Positions 15,771 to 25,387 of a stretch of 43,807 bases of DNA are shown here, piece by piece. The DNA comes from an uncultured Pseudomonadota bacterium (lineage in GTDB: Bacteria; Pseudomonadota; Alphaproteobacteria; RF32; CAG-239): assembly GCA_949289935.1 (NCBI GenBank), contig CASEQD010000010.1, positions 1 to 43,807 of the forward strand, read 5' to 3'. A program made the position numbers and the translations under genes. Below the pieces are notes generated by a model that was not told the origin of the DNA, made no database searches, and saw only the letters and a list, made by a program, of their open reading frames with translations. How positions within the stretch are numbered: position 1 is the first letter of the stretch; each line of letters begins with the position of its first letter.

Positions 15771-17618
15771 ATGGCGGATTTACAAAAGTTTATAGAAGAA
15801 CTGCGCGCCCGTTTGTCTATTGTTGATGTGGTGGGGGCCAAGGTCAAGCTTACGCGAAAGGGGCGTGAGTATACGGCCTGTTGTCCGTTTCATAATGAAA
15901 AAACGCCGTCTTTTACAGTCAATGAAGCTAAGGGGTTTTATCATTGTTTTGGCTGCGGGGCGCATGGCGATATCGTCCGCTTTGAAATGGAAGCCAACGG
16001 ACTTCCGTTTCTGGATGCTTTGAAAAAACTGGCGGATAAGGCCGGGCTGCCAATGCCGCAGCTTTCTCATGAGAATCATGAAAAATCAGAGGTGCGTAAG
16101 ACCCAATATGAAATTATGGAAATGGCGGTAAAGTATTTTGAAAAGAATCTGCGCCTTACCGGAGGCCGTCCGGCGCTTGATTATTTGTATAACCGTGGTT
16201 TTAACGACGATATTATTTCCAAGTTTCATTTGGGGTATGCGCCGAATAACAACGGATTGAAGGCCTGGCTTTCGGGCAAGGGCGTGAGCGAACATGATAT
16301 GATTGAACTGGGGTTGGCTTCCCTTTCGGAAAAAAACAGCCGGGTGTTTGATTTTTTCAGAGACAGGGTGATTATTCCGATTTTTGACAAAGCCGGTCGG
16401 CCGATAGCTTTCGGGGGCAGGGTGATGGATGGCAGCCAGCCGAAGTATCTTAACTCGCCGGAAACGCCGATTTTTAATAAACGTCATGTGCTGTATAATC
16501 TGAATAATGCGCGGGATAAGGCTTATGAGGCCCGGAAGATTATTGTCTGCGAAGGGTATATGGATGTTATCGCTCTCAGCAAATATGGCTTTGAATATGT
16601 CGTGGCGCCGCTCGGAACGGCATTGACGGAAGATCAGATTGCCGAAGCCTGGAAGATATGTCCGGTGCCGACTTTGTGCTTTGACGGCGACGGAGCCGGT
16701 ATTAAAGCGGCCATTCGTTCGGTCGACCGGGCTTTGCCGGTTTTGAAAGCCGGTTATTCTTTACAGTATGTCTTTTTGCCGGATAAACAAGATCCGGATG
16801 AATTTTTGAAAGATAAAGGACATGACGCTTTTGAAGAATATCTGGGCGAAACCGTTCCGTTGGTCGATTTGTTGTGGCGGAAAAATACAGAAAATGTTCC
16901 TTCGGCGACGCCGGAACAAAAAGCCCTGATTGAAAAGAACATTATGGAGGAAATCGGAAAAATTGCCGATGAGCAGGTGAAGGGCTATTATCGCAACGAA
17001 ATGCGGCAGAGAATTTATAACGAACTGGGACGGGGAGCCTGGAAATTTTCTTATTCCGGCAGAAACAGCACCGGTAAACCGAAAGACGGCCGCAGTTTTT
17101 CTCAAGGCAGGGTGAAAGTGGAAACCGTTCGCCCGAAAACGAGCTTAAACGAGCTGGTGGTGAAGTTTGTGCTGTCGGCCATGCTCTATTTTCCGGAGCT
17201 GATTGCCGAGTATGAAGAAAAAATTTCGATGTTTTCCATGCCCAAACCCGAGTGGCAGAATTTGTGGCAGGCCATGTGCGCTGTTTCCGGCGCCAGAGAA
17301 GGCGAAGAAATCAGCCGCACCGAGATGAAAGAAGAGCTTGAGGCAAAAAATTTTGCAAAAACAATTGCTTCTTTGTGGGAGTTGAAAATGTTTGCTGTTC
17401 AAAAGCCTTCGGTTTTTTCTCTTCGCCGGGATGTCGATACGAAAATACTTGAAGTTCAGGTCAGGGCTTTGGACGATGAAATAAAAGAATGTCTTAATGT
17501 TATAGAAACATCCGAGTCGCTTCCGGAAAACGTATATGAGCATTATTTGACTTTAAAAAAAGAAAAAGAAGCATTGCTGAAAGAGAGCGATTTATCTGAA
17601 ATAAATGCAGTTTTTTGA
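15771..17618 (+). CDS. dnaG: DNA primase
   Basis: DnaG makes RNA primers for replication. The zinc-binding domain is complete: C38 and H41 in CCPFHNEKTPSF, C59 and C62 in YHCFGCGAHGD. The TOPRIM domain holds E261 in VCEGYMDVIALSKYG and the DGDGAG segment at 305. The helical C-terminal region (about residues 440-615) would bind the DnaB helicase and is diverged, as usual. The length of 615 residues is normal. The start ATG has no Shine-Dalgarno (TTTTATAA before it), so initiation may depend on coupling or an unstructured leader. Confidence 0.97.
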   Translation: MADLQKFIEELRARLSIVDVVGAKVKLTRKGREYTACCPFHNEKTPSFTVNEAKGFYHCFGCGAHGDIVRFEMEANGLPFLDALKKLADKAGLPMPQLSHENHEKSEVRKTQYEIMEMAVKYFEKNLRLTGGRPALDYLYNRGFNDDIISKFHLGYAPNNNGLKAWLSGKGVSEHDMIELGLASLSEKNSRVFDFFRDRVIIPIFDKAGRPIAFGGRVMDGSQPKYLNSPETPIFNKRHVLYNLNNARDKAYEARKIIVCEGYMDVIALSKYGFEYVVAPLGTALTEDQIAEAWKICPVPTLCFDGDGAGIKAAIRSVDRALPVLKAGYSLQYVFLPDKQDPDEFLKDKGHDAFEEYLGETVPLVDLLWRKNTENVPSATPEQKALIEKNIMEEIGKIADEQVKGYYRNEMRQRIYNELGRGAWKFSYSGRNSTGKPKDGRSFSQGRVKVETVRPKTSLNELVVKFVLSAMLYFPELIAEYEEKISMFSMPKPEWQNLWQAMCAVSGAREGEEISRTEMKEELEAKNFAKTIASLWELKMFAVQKPSVFSLRRDVDTKILEVQVRALDDEIKECLNVIETSESLPENVYEHYLTLKKEKEALLKESDLSEINAVF

Positions 17619-17657
17619 AAAAACAACAAAAAAAATTGTTTTTTACGGAAGTTTGAG

Positions 17658-17686
17658 TTGACAAACGGAGGGAAAATTATTAAATC
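17658..17686 (+). promoter_or_regulatory. Promoter upstream of rpoD
   Basis: TTGACA at 17658-17663, a 17-nt spacer and TAAATC at 17681-17686, so rpoD can be transcribed apart from dnaG. A small GGAGT/ACTCC hairpin with a following T-run lies in the leader near 17709. Confidence 0.55.
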
Positions 17687-17762
17687 TTGCTTGCAGCTGT
17701 TTTTTTAGGAGTCTTTGTACTCCGTTTTGAGGTTTTAAAAAATCGATTTTTTAAGGAAAAAC

Positions 17763-19820
17763 ATGTCAGATATTGATAATCAGGATTATTACGAGGGCAG
17801 CAGCGCAGATGCGCCGCTGATCGACAGTCTCGGAAGCGCCGTCAAACGTCTTATTGATAAAGGAAAAGCGCGCGGCTATATTACGATGGAAGAGTTAAAC
17901 AAAGCTATTCCGTCGGAAAGGGAAACATCTGAGCAGATTGAAGACATTATGACGGAAATTTCCGATTTGGGAATTAGTATTTTGTCGGAGAATGATGCTG
18001 ACAATATTGAGCCTGATGACGATATTGAAGAAGAAGATTATGATGAAGGCGGCAATTTTGACGAAAAAGAATTAGGCCGGCCGGATGATCCGGTGCGGAT
18101 GTATTTGAAAGAGATGGGAAGCGTCGAGCTTTTGTCCCGTGAAGGCGAAATTGCCATTGCGAAGCGGATTGAAGCGGGAAAAACCGTTATGATTGACGGT
18201 TTGTGCGAAAGTCCGATGACTTTGAAAGCTATTGCCGGTTGGCGGGACGACCTTTTGGAAGGACGGATGCAGCTCCGGGATATCGTTGATTTGGAAATGA
18301 TGTACGGGGATGACGCCGAGGCTCTTGATTATGATGAATTTGACGCTCAGGTCGATGATTTGGATAAAGTTGCCGAAGAGCTGGAAGATAAAGATAATCT
18401 GGATGAACTGGATGAAGATCTGGACGACGATATGGAACTTGAAGATACCGTCGAAGATGATGTTTCCGAAGATGACGGCGCCGAAGATATGGATGAAAAC
18501 GGCGAAGAACATGATTCTGAAGAAGATGATGACAACGGCGTCGGACGCGTCTCGGCTTCCATATCGGCGATGGAAGAAGCACTGATGCAGCCGGTTCTTG
18601 AAATTTTGACAAGAATATCAAGCTATTATGACGATTTGAAAAAGATTCAGTGCCAACGGATTGATGCTCTGATTGCCGGTAAAAAGGTTTCTTCTTCGGT
18701 TGAGAAAAAATATCTGCTGGTTAAAAAAGACCTGGTTGAATTGATGAGTTCCATTCATTTGAATGCCAGCCGGGTTGAACAACTGGTTGAACAATTAAAC
18801 GAGTTGAACAAGCGTTTGATGGGATTGGAAGGAAAACTTCTGCGCAGCGCGTTGTCTTGTAAAATAAAACGGGAAGATTTTCTTGAAGCTTATCAACTTT
18901 CGGAACTTGATCCGAAGTGGCTGGAAAAAATTTCAAAGAAGTCTGACAAACACTGGAAAGCGTTTGTGGAAAAATATGGCAGCGAAATTGTTGACTTGAG
19001 AGAATCCATTGCCCAGATGGCAACGGAATGCGGCTTGCCAATTAATGAGTACCGCCGTATGGTTGATACAATCAAAAAAGGCGAAAGAGAAGCCGACCGT
19101 GCCAAAAAGGAAATGATTGAGGCCAACTTGCGTCTGGTTATTTCAATTGCCAAAAAATATACGAACCGCGGTTTGCAGTTTTTGGATTTGATTCAGGAAG
19201 GAAATATCGGTTTGATGAAAGCCGTAGATAAGTTTGAGTATCGCCGCGGTTATAAGTTTTCGACTTATGCCACCTGGTGGATACGTCAGGCAATTACCCG
19301 TTCCATTGCCGATCAGGCGCGGACTATTCGTATTCCGGTTCATATGATTGAAACAATTAATAAGCTGGTTCGGACATCCCGGCAGATGCTGTCGGAAATG
19401 GGGCGTGAGCCGACTCCCGAAGAAGTGGCTAAAAGGCTTTCTATGCCGCTGGATAAGGTGCGCAAGGTTATGAAAATTGCCAAAGAGCCTGTTTCTCTTG
19501 AAGCTCCGGTCGGAGACGAGGAAGATTCTTCTCTGGGAGATTTTATTGCCGATGACAGCGCTTTACAGCCTTTGGATTCTGCAATTCATTCAAATTTGAA
19601 AGAAACCTGTACACGGATTTTATCGTCACTGACTCCGAGAGAAGAGCGTGTTTTGCGGATGAGGTTCGGTATAGGCATGAATACGGATCATACGTTGGAA
19701 GAAGTCGGGCAGCAGTTTAATGTTACCCGCGAGCGCATCCGTCAGATCGAGGCTAAGGCTTTGCGCAAGTTGAAGCATCCGAGCCGGTCGAAAAAACTGC
19801 GTTCATTTTTGGATAATTAA
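17763..19820 (+). CDS. rpoD: RNA polymerase primary sigma factor RpoD (sigma-70)
   Basis: The housekeeping sigma factor, 685 residues. Region 1.1 is at the N-terminus ([19 protein letters not shown]). Region 1.2 begins at [22 protein letters not shown]. Regions 2.1-2.4 run through [19 protein letters not shown] and [17 protein letters not shown]. Region 3 follows from [12 protein letters not shown], and region 4.2 is [20 protein letters not shown]. Between regions 1.2 and 2 the non-conserved domain carries a long Asp/Glu tract (about residues 182-259), unusually acidic. AAGGAAAAAC precedes the ATG. A terminator follows at 19846. Confidence 0.98.
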   Translation: MSDIDNQDYYEGSSADAPLIDSLGSAVKRLIDKGKARGYITMEELNKAIPSERETSEQIEDIMTEISDLGISILSENDADNIEPDDDIEEEDYDEGGNFDEKELGRPDDPVRMYLKEMGSVELLSREGEIAIAKRIEAGKTVMIDGLCESPMTLKAIAGWRDDLLEGRMQLRDIVDLEMMYGDDAEALDYDEFDAQVDDLDKVAEELEDKDNLDELDEDLDDDMELEDTVEDDVSEDDGAEDMDENGEEHDSEEDDDNGVGRVSASISAMEEALMQPVLEILTRISSYYDDLKKIQCQRIDALIAGKKVSSSVEKKYLLVKKDLVELMSSIHLNASRVEQLVEQLNELNKRLMGLEGKLLRSALSCKIKREDFLEAYQLSELDPKWLEKISKKSDKHWKAFVEKYGSEIVDLRESIAQMATECGLPINEYRRMVDTIKKGEREADRAKKEMIEANLRLVISIAKKYTNRGLQFLDLIQEGNIGLMKAVDKFEYRRGYKFSTYATWWIRQAITRSIADQARTIRIPVHMIETINKLVRTSRQMLSEMGREPTPEEVAKRLSMPLDKVRKVMKIAKEPVSLEAPVGDEEDSSLGDFIADDSALQPLDSAIHSNLKETCTRILSSLTPREERVLRMRFGIGMNTDHTLEEVGQQFNVTRERIRQIEAKALRKLKHPSRSKKLRSFLDN

Positions 19821-19845
19821 TTAAAAAGGAACAGTTGTTATAGAG

Positions 19846-19883
19846 ACACCGCGGCATTTGAGAGAAATGTGCGGTGTTTTTTT
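19846..19883 (+). terminator. rpoD terminator
   Basis: ACACCGC and GCATTT pair with AAATG and GCGGTGT around a short loop, followed by seven T. Confidence 0.9.
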
Positions 19884-19971
19884 ATGATTGTTTTTTTGCT
19901 GAATCTTGTTTGGTAATTCCTGTCAAATTTTTGAAGCTGTACAGAGAGAATGTTTTTTTGAATTTGAAAAA

Positions 19972-20057
19972 TGGTGCGGCCAAGAAGACTTGAACTTCCA
20001 CGAGCAGGGCTCATAACGACCTCAACGTTACGCGTCTACCAATTCCGCCATGGCCGC
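19972..20057 (-). tRNA. tRNA-Leu(GAG)
   Basis: An 86-nt class II tRNA with encoded CCA. Acceptor GCGGCCA/TGGCCGC; the D-arm has the GGCGGAATTGGTAGACGC block typical of Leu; anticodon stem TAACG/CGTTA with loop TTGAGGT giving anticodon GAG; long variable arm TGAGCCCTGCTCG; T-arm with GTTCAAGTC. It lies opposite in strand to rpoD and mgtE. Confidence 0.95.
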
Positions 20058-20242
20058 ACTGAAAACTACTAGTTTAATAATCTACTTGCCTGAATAAATC
20101 AAGTGTTTTTTTACAGGGATGTTATTTTTTTTGCAAAGTGTTTGCCATTTCTGTGCATATTTTTATTTTTAGCTTTTGACTTTCAGATAAAAAATGTAAA
20201 AAGAAGCAGGTTTTGAATGGTTTGGAAGCAAGGAGGAGGAAT

Positions 20243-21670
20243 ATGAAAAAAGGTATAAAAAAACGTAATCCCACTCCCAGAAAATATGGAAAAAAGAAAC
20301 AGATTCTTCCAAAAGTTCAAGAACAAATCCTCGGATTGGGACCAAAAATCATCAATTCCATTCTTATCGGCTTGCGAGAGAATGACAAACCGCATGTCAG
20401 AAAAATTGTCGAGGGACTTGATGAATATGATTTGGCAAAGTTAATAGAAGTTCTGGATGTTGACGAACGCAAAAAGCTGATCGGCTTTCTTGAAGGACAT
20501 ATTGATCCCGGCGTTTTTCCGGAGTTGAACGATGTTGTTCAAGAGCAGGTTATAGAGACTCTGAATGAAAATCAAATCGTCAATATCGTCAATGAGCTGG
20601 ATTCAGATGAAGCCGTTGAAATTTTGGAGCATATGGATGATGATGAGCAGAAAAGCATTATCAACCGTTTGGATCCGGAATTAAAATATCAGGTTAAATC
20701 GTCTCTGCATTATCCCGAAGATTCGGCCGGGCGCATTATGTCGCGTGATTTTGTGCATATGCCGGAAAACTGGACGGTCAAGGAGGCGAAGAAGTTTCTT
20801 TTGACGGACGAGAATCTTCCAGATGAGTTTTATACGGTTTTTTTGACGGATGAAAATATGCATCCGACGGGAGAGCTTACACTTGACAAACTTTTGCGGG
20901 CAAAAGCGGGCGAAAGCCTGAGCGCCATCATGGACGGCGAAATCGTTCCCGTCAGCGCTTATACCGATCAGGAAGAAGTGGCTCATATGTTTCGTGAGTA
21001 TGGCTGGATGTCGGCCGAGGTCGTGGATAATAAAGGGCGTTTGGTCGGTGTGATTAACATTGACGATGTGGTTAATATCGTGCATGAGGAAGCGTCGGAA
21101 GATATCATGCATTTGTCCGGTGCAGAAGAAGGGGATGTTTATAAGTCGGTCAAGGATATTTTTAAGTCGCGCGTGCCGTGGCTGCTTACAAATTTGGCGG
21201 CGACCATTCTGGCGTCATCGGTAGTCAGGGAGTTTCAGGATATTATTGCCCAGATTTCGATTTTGGCCGTTTTGATGCCGATTGTGGCCTCTATGGGCGG
21301 AACGACGGGAAACCAGACTTTGGCGGTGGTGGTTCGGGCTCTGGCAACCAAAGAGCTGACTTCCCGCAATACCATCAGAATGATCTTTAAGGAATTTATG
21401 GTCGGGTTGTTGAACGGTATGTTGTTTGCCGGGTTGATTGCGTTGATTACGAGGCTGCTTTTTCCGGACTATCAGCAGATGTGTCTGATTATAGCCATAG
21501 CCATGGTATGCAATCTTTGTATTGCCAGTCTGGCCGGGATACTTATTCCGCTGACGTTGAATAAATTTAAGGTAGATCCGGCTGTTTCATCGGGTGTTTT
21601 CCTGATTGCCCTGACGGATTCCGGCGGATATTTTATTTTTCTCGGATTGGCTAAGTTCCTTTTGTTTTAG
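20243..21670 (+). CDS. mgtE: Magnesium transporter MgtE
   Basis: A 475-residue MgtE-type Mg2+ channel. The order is the acidic helical N-domain (residues ~40-170, with repeats such as LDSDEAVEILEHMDDDE), a CBS pair (~170-295; IMSRDFVHMPENWTV, AHMFREYGWMSAEVVDNKGRLVGVI), then the membrane domain with about five helices. The pore signature IVASMGGTTGNQTLAVVVRALA is complete. The ATG at 20243 is chosen because AAGGAGGAGG lies just upstream. The basic N-terminal ~25 residues (KKGIKKRNPTPRKYGKKK) are extra. The short leader shows no obvious Mg2+ riboswitch. Confidence 0.97.
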   Translation: MKKGIKKRNPTPRKYGKKKQILPKVQEQILGLGPKIINSILIGLRENDKPHVRKIVEGLDEYDLAKLIEVLDVDERKKLIGFLEGHIDPGVFPELNDVVQEQVIETLNENQIVNIVNELDSDEAVEILEHMDDDEQKSIINRLDPELKYQVKSSLHYPEDSAGRIMSRDFVHMPENWTVKEAKKFLLTDENLPDEFYTVFLTDENMHPTGELTLDKLLRAKAGESLSAIMDGEIVPVSAYTDQEEVAHMFREYGWMSAEVVDNKGRLVGVINIDDVVNIVHEEASEDIMHLSGAEEGDVYKSVKDIFKSRVPWLLTNLAATILASSVVREFQDIIAQISILAVLMPIVASMGGTTGNQTLAVVVRALATKELTSRNTIRMIFKEFMVGLLNGMLFAGLIALITRLLFPDYQQMCLIIAIAMVCNLCIASLAGILIPLTLNKFKVDPAVSSGVFLIALTDSGGYFIFLGLAKFLLF

Positions 21671-21803
21671 GCTGATTGAGGGGTGTTTTTATCCACAGGG
21701 TGATTAATTTTCGGGATATTTCTAAAATCTTCCTTTTTATCCTGAGATTTTGTTTTATAATAGGTTTTGATTTTTGTTTGATATTGAAATTGAGGAGAAA
21801 AAG

Positions 21804-22289
21804 GTGCTTCGGGGGATGATAGCTGCAGCTTTGGTCTTTTTTCTGGATCAGGCAAGCAAACTTTATGTTATGGAGAATTTGCTGAACGGCCGCGGCATTA
21901 TTATGGTGAATGACTATTTTAATATTGTCAGTGCCTGGAATACCGGCGTTAGCTTTTCCATGTTTGACAATCAGGGAACGGCAGGAATGATTGCTTTGTC
22001 TCTTGTTGCCATGGGTATTGTCGCTTATCTGTTGTTTTGGCTTTATCATGAACGGAACCGGTTGATTCAGATTTCGCTGGGTTTTATTATCGGCGGCGCT
22101 CTCGGAAATGTGTTGGACAGAATAAGGCTGGGTGCTGTTTTTGATTTTTTGGATGTTCATATCGACGGCAGCCATTGGCCGGCTTTTAATGCCGCAGATT
22201 CATTTATTTGTATCGGCGCTTTTTTAATTGTAGCGCAGGGGCTTTGGGGTAAGAAGGCCGAAGTACAGTTGAAAACGGAGGAAAAATAA
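21804..22289 (+). CDS. lspA: Lipoprotein signal peptidase (signal peptidase II)
   Basis: LspA is the inner-membrane aspartyl protease that cuts prolipoproteins before the lipidated Cys. The 161-residue protein has four hydrophobic segments and the family blocks: FFLDQASK, WNTGVSFSMF, the catalytic Asp in GGALGNVLDRIRLGAVFDFL, and FNAADSFICIG with the second catalytic Asp. GTG 21804 is the start, with GAGGAG 8 nt upstream; an in-frame TTG at 21774 would put that site inside the gene. A TATAAT at 21756 may belong to its promoter. It is followed after 1 nt by a lipoprotein gene, itself a likely client. Confidence 0.95.
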   Translation: MLRGMIAAALVFFLDQASKLYVMENLLNGRGIIMVNDYFNIVSAWNTGVSFSMFDNQGTAGMIALSLVAMGIVAYLLFWLYHERNRLIQISLGFIIGGALGNVLDRIRLGAVFDFLDVHIDGSHWPAFNAADSFICIGAFLIVAQGLWGKKAEVQLKTEEK

Positions 22290-22290
22290 G

Positions 22291-22623
22291 ATGAAAGGCT
22301 TGAATTTATGGTTGGCGGTTGCAGCTGTTGCGTTATTATCCGGTTGCGGCAGCGTTACCAAAAAAGATTTGGGGTTGGTTAAAGATGCACCGAATGAGTT
22401 TATGGTTATGTCCCGGGCACCGCTTTCTCTGCCGCCGGAATATGATGTTCGTCCGGCAATGCAGGCGCAGGTTGTGAGTAATGACGTGCAGAAAAAAACG
22501 GATCCATTTGCCGGACTGACGCGGGGCGAAAGGGCTTTTATGCGTCAAATCGGCGCCGGTCAAGGGCGGTATGATAATATCCGCGAACAGATAACAACGG
22601 AAATGAAGGCTGTTTATGAATAA
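22291..22623 (+). CDS. DUF3035 lipoprotein, BamF-like
   Basis: A 110-residue lipoprotein: the signal peptide ends in the lipobox LLSG with the acceptor Cys at about residue 20. The DUF3035 core is LGLVKDAPNEFMVMSRAPLS followed by LPPEYDVRP, seen in a short alphaproteobacterial family that I associate with BamF, an accessory subunit of the outer-membrane BAM complex; I am moderately sure of that link. GAGGAAAA precedes the start. It lies 1 nt after lspA and overlaps the next peptidase gene by 8 nt, so it is in the same operon. Confidence 0.85.
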   Translation: MKGLNLWLAVAAVALLSGCGSVTKKDLGLVKDAPNEFMVMSRAPLSLPPEYDVRPAMQAQVVSNDVQKKTDPFAGLTRGERAFMRQIGAGQGRYDNIREQITTEMKAVYE

Positions 22624-23962
22624 ATTGTGGAAAAGTTTGAGTCTGGGGGCAGGGCTGCTGGCTTATGCCTCTTTTGCTTCTTTTGCAGAGGCGCGGCTTT
22701 TTGATATGGATGAGTTTTATCTGGATAACGGGCTGCGGGTGATTGTAATTCCAAACAATAAGGCGCCGGTTGTGCAGCAGATGGTCTGGTATAAGGCCGG
22801 AAGCGCCGATGAACAGCCGGGAAAAGGCGGTTCGGCTCATTTGCTTGAGCATTTGATGTTTCGCGGAACAGATACGGTTAAAGATAATTCCTTCAATAAA
22901 ATTATTGAGGATAACGGCGGGGAGTTTAATGCTTTTACCTCGCATGATTTTACGGCTTATTATGAGTTTGTCGATATCAGCCGACTGGAGCTGGTCATGT
23001 TTTTGGAAGCAGACAGAATGCGCAATTTGAAAATTACACCGGACGCTTTTGAAAAAGAGCGGGATATTGTTTATCAGGAGCGCAAGCAAGTGGTTGAAAA
23101 TCGTCCAACGGCTTATTTCGGGGAAAGTTTCAGCCGTGATTTATGGCAGGAACATCCCTATGCCCGGCCGGTAACGGGAACGGAAGAAGAAATACAATCG
23201 CTGACGATTGACGACGCTCAGGCTTTTTATGATAATTTTTATCAGCCGGAAAATGCCGTTTTGGTTCTGTCCGGGGATATTTCTTATTCGACGGCGCGGA
23301 ATTTGGCCGAAAAATATTACGGCAGCATTGAAAACAGAAAGATTGGGGAAAAAGCAGATTTTCCGAAAATGGATAAGTTTTTTGAAACAACAACGGAAAT
23401 GAAACTGCCGCACATCAATACAATGAGATATGTCAGAAGTTTTATTGTTCCTTCTTTTGAACAAAATAAAAACAAGGCTTTTGCTTTTGCCGTTTTGGCG
23501 AAATATCTTGGCGGCGGGGAAACTTCAAAGCTGTATGAAAAACTGGTTCTTGACAGTGAGGACGCTTTGACGGTTTCTGTTTCTTACGATATGTTTTCCC
23601 GAAGTTACGGGCTCTTTACGATTTCGGCGCTTCCTGCGGCAGGTGCTTCTTCCGAAGAGTTTTGTCAGGAAGTTGATGAGGCATTGTCGGATGCTTTGAC
23701 AGAGCTGACGCCGGAAGAACTGCAAAAGACAAAAAAACGTATGCTGGCCGGTCTGATCTATCTGAAAGACGATCCCCGCGATGCCGCGAATATTGTCGGC
23801 GGATTGGCTGCTGCCGGGATGAGTGTTGAAGATATTGAAAATTATGACAGAGGTATTATGAACGTAACGATGCAGGATATCAGGGCTGCTGCAGATGCTT
23901 TGCTGCATTCGCCTAATGTTCGCGGCGTGCTGGCTCCGGAAAAGGGGAAAAATCATGGTTAA
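22616..23962 (+). CDS. M16 family zinc metallopeptidase (active member)
   Basis: A 448-residue pitrilysin-family peptidase with a signal peptide (residues 1-26). The inverted zinc motif is intact: H75-L-L-E78-H79 in GSAHLLEHLMFRGT, with a downstream Glu in YQERKQVVENRP. The second half holds the usual inactive domain (GGGETSKLYEKLV). It overlaps the lipoprotein gene by 8 nt and the next M16 gene by 8 nt. Such pairs of one active and one inactive half resemble mitochondrial processing peptidase beta and alpha subunits; a periplasmic heterodimer is the likely form. Substrates are unknown. Confidence 0.95.
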   Translation: MNKLWKSLSLGAGLLAYASFASFAEARLFDMDEFYLDNGLRVIVIPNNKAPVVQQMVWYKAGSADEQPGKGGSAHLLEHLMFRGTDTVKDNSFNKIIEDNGGEFNAFTSHDFTAYYEFVDISRLELVMFLEADRMRNLKITPDAFEKERDIVYQERKQVVENRPTAYFGESFSRDLWQEHPYARPVTGTEEEIQSLTIDDAQAFYDNFYQPENAVLVLSGDISYSTARNLAEKYYGSIENRKIGEKADFPKMDKFFETTTEMKLPHINTMRYVRSFIVPSFEQNKNKAFAFAVLAKYLGGGETSKLYEKLVLDSEDALTVSVSYDMFSRSYGLFTISALPAAGASSEEFCQEVDEALSDALTELTPEELQKTKKRMLAGLIYLKDDPRDAANIVGGLAAAGMSVEDIENYDRGIMNVTMQDIRAAADALLHSPNVRGVLAPEKGKNHG

Positions 23963-25382
23963 AAGAATTTATCATAAGAAAAAGTCTGCTTCCGGAAAAG
24001 TTAAAGTCGTGGTTTGGTGTGCCGTTATTTTTGGTATTGTTTGGTTTAGCTACAAGATTTTTGACGATATCGGAGTTTTTCATCCGGAAAAACTGGTCGA
24101 AAATTCGATTTTGAAAGCAGAAGGATTTTCGGTTCCGGTAGAAGAAATTTCTTCAAGAGAGGGAATTACGGCTTATTATTTTGAAGATCACACCAATCCG
24201 ATTATCAGTGTCAGTTTTTTGTTTAAGCATGCCGGAACAGCGTATGATCCGCAAGGTGAAAGCGGCATATCAAATATGCTGGCGGCATTGCTGACGGAAG
24301 GAACCGAAAAATATGACAGGAAAAAATTTAAAGAATTGTCAGAAGATAATGCCATAACTATTTCTTTCAGCACCGATAAAGACGATTTTAGAGGAAGCCT
24401 GCTGACATTGAAAGAAGACCAGCGTCTGGCTTTTGATATGCTGCGGTCGGTTTTGGTCGAACCCAGTTTTAACCGGAGTGACATTAAGAGGGTTAAAGAG
24501 CAAATGCTGCAGGTGTTGAAAAGGCAGCAGGAATATCCAGAGAGCCGTTTGGCACTGGTCTGGGCTGAAGATTTGTATCAGGGGCATCCTTATGCGCGCA
24601 ATCCGGCAGGAAAGAAAAGTGATATTGAAGCTTTGAACCGGGATAAACTGCAAGCTTTTATGCAGAAAAAAATTGTGAAAAACAATTTGATTGTCGGAAT
24701 TGCCGGTGATATTTCCCGTCAAGATGCCGAAAAAATGTTGGACAAGGTTTTCGGCGGATTGCCTGAAGGTGGCAAACAGGCAGAAATAGCTTCGGCTAGG
24801 GTGTTTTTTGACGGACATGAAAAGAATGTTCCCGATTCTATTCCTCAGGTCGTGGCGCTTTTTTCCGCGCAGGGCGTTTCCCGTAATCATCCCGATTTTT
24901 ATCCGTTATATATTGCCAATCAGATTTTCGGCGGTTCGGGGTTGAATTCCCGTGTTTCAAAGGCTGCGCGCGAGGATAAGGGGCTCACTTACGGTGTGGG
25001 GTCGTATCTGGTTATTAATGATAAATCTGATTTGATAAAAGGCGGATTTTCAACGACGCCGGATAAATATCGGGAGCTTAAAAAACTTGTGGAAAAAGAA
25101 TGGGAAAATATGGCTCAGGGCGTTTCAGAGGCTGAATTTGAACAGGCGAAGAATTATATGACGGCTTCGTATAATTTGCGATTTGCGTCGCTTGCGGATA
25201 TTTCGGCCATTTTGACGGCAATGCAGAGGGAAAATCTCGGGAGAGATTTTTTGCAGAAGCGCAATGAATATGTCAGTGCCGTTACTCTTGATGACGTTAA
25301 TGAAGTTTCCGCCCGTTATTTTGTTCAAGATAAGCTGAACTGGGCAAGTATCGGAGATGTTTGTGATAAAAAAGGAGAATAA
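23955..25382 (+). CDS. M16 family peptidase-like protein (zinc motif lost)
   Basis: A 475-residue M16 homologue anchored by one N-terminal membrane helix (residues ~15-35, VKVVVWCAVIFGIVWFSYKIF cut at its ends). The segment aligned with HxxEH reads GISNMLAALLTEGT, so zinc binding and catalysis are lost. The second half keeps the R/Y pair region (GLTYGVGSYL) that helps hold substrate. The start ATG overlaps the stop of the active M16 gene by 8 nt. It probably acts as the non-catalytic partner of that enzyme. Confidence 0.93.
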   Translation: MVKRIYHKKKSASGKVKVVVWCAVIFGIVWFSYKIFDDIGVFHPEKLVENSILKAEGFSVPVEEISSREGITAYYFEDHTNPIISVSFLFKHAGTAYDPQGESGISNMLAALLTEGTEKYDRKKFKELSEDNAITISFSTDKDDFRGSLLTLKEDQRLAFDMLRSVLVEPSFNRSDIKRVKEQMLQVLKRQQEYPESRLALVWAEDLYQGHPYARNPAGKKSDIEALNRDKLQAFMQKKIVKNNLIVGIAGDISRQDAEKMLDKVFGGLPEGGKQAEIASARVFFDGHEKNVPDSIPQVVALFSAQGVSRNHPDFYPLYIANQIFGGSGLNSRVSKAAREDKGLTYGVGSYLVINDKSDLIKGGFSTTPDKYRELKKLVEKEWENMAQGVSEAEFEQAKNYMTASYNLRFASLADISAILTAMQRENLGRDFLQKRNEYVSAVTLDDVNEVSARYFVQDKLNWASIGDVCDKKGE

Positions 25383-25387
25383 TCGAA

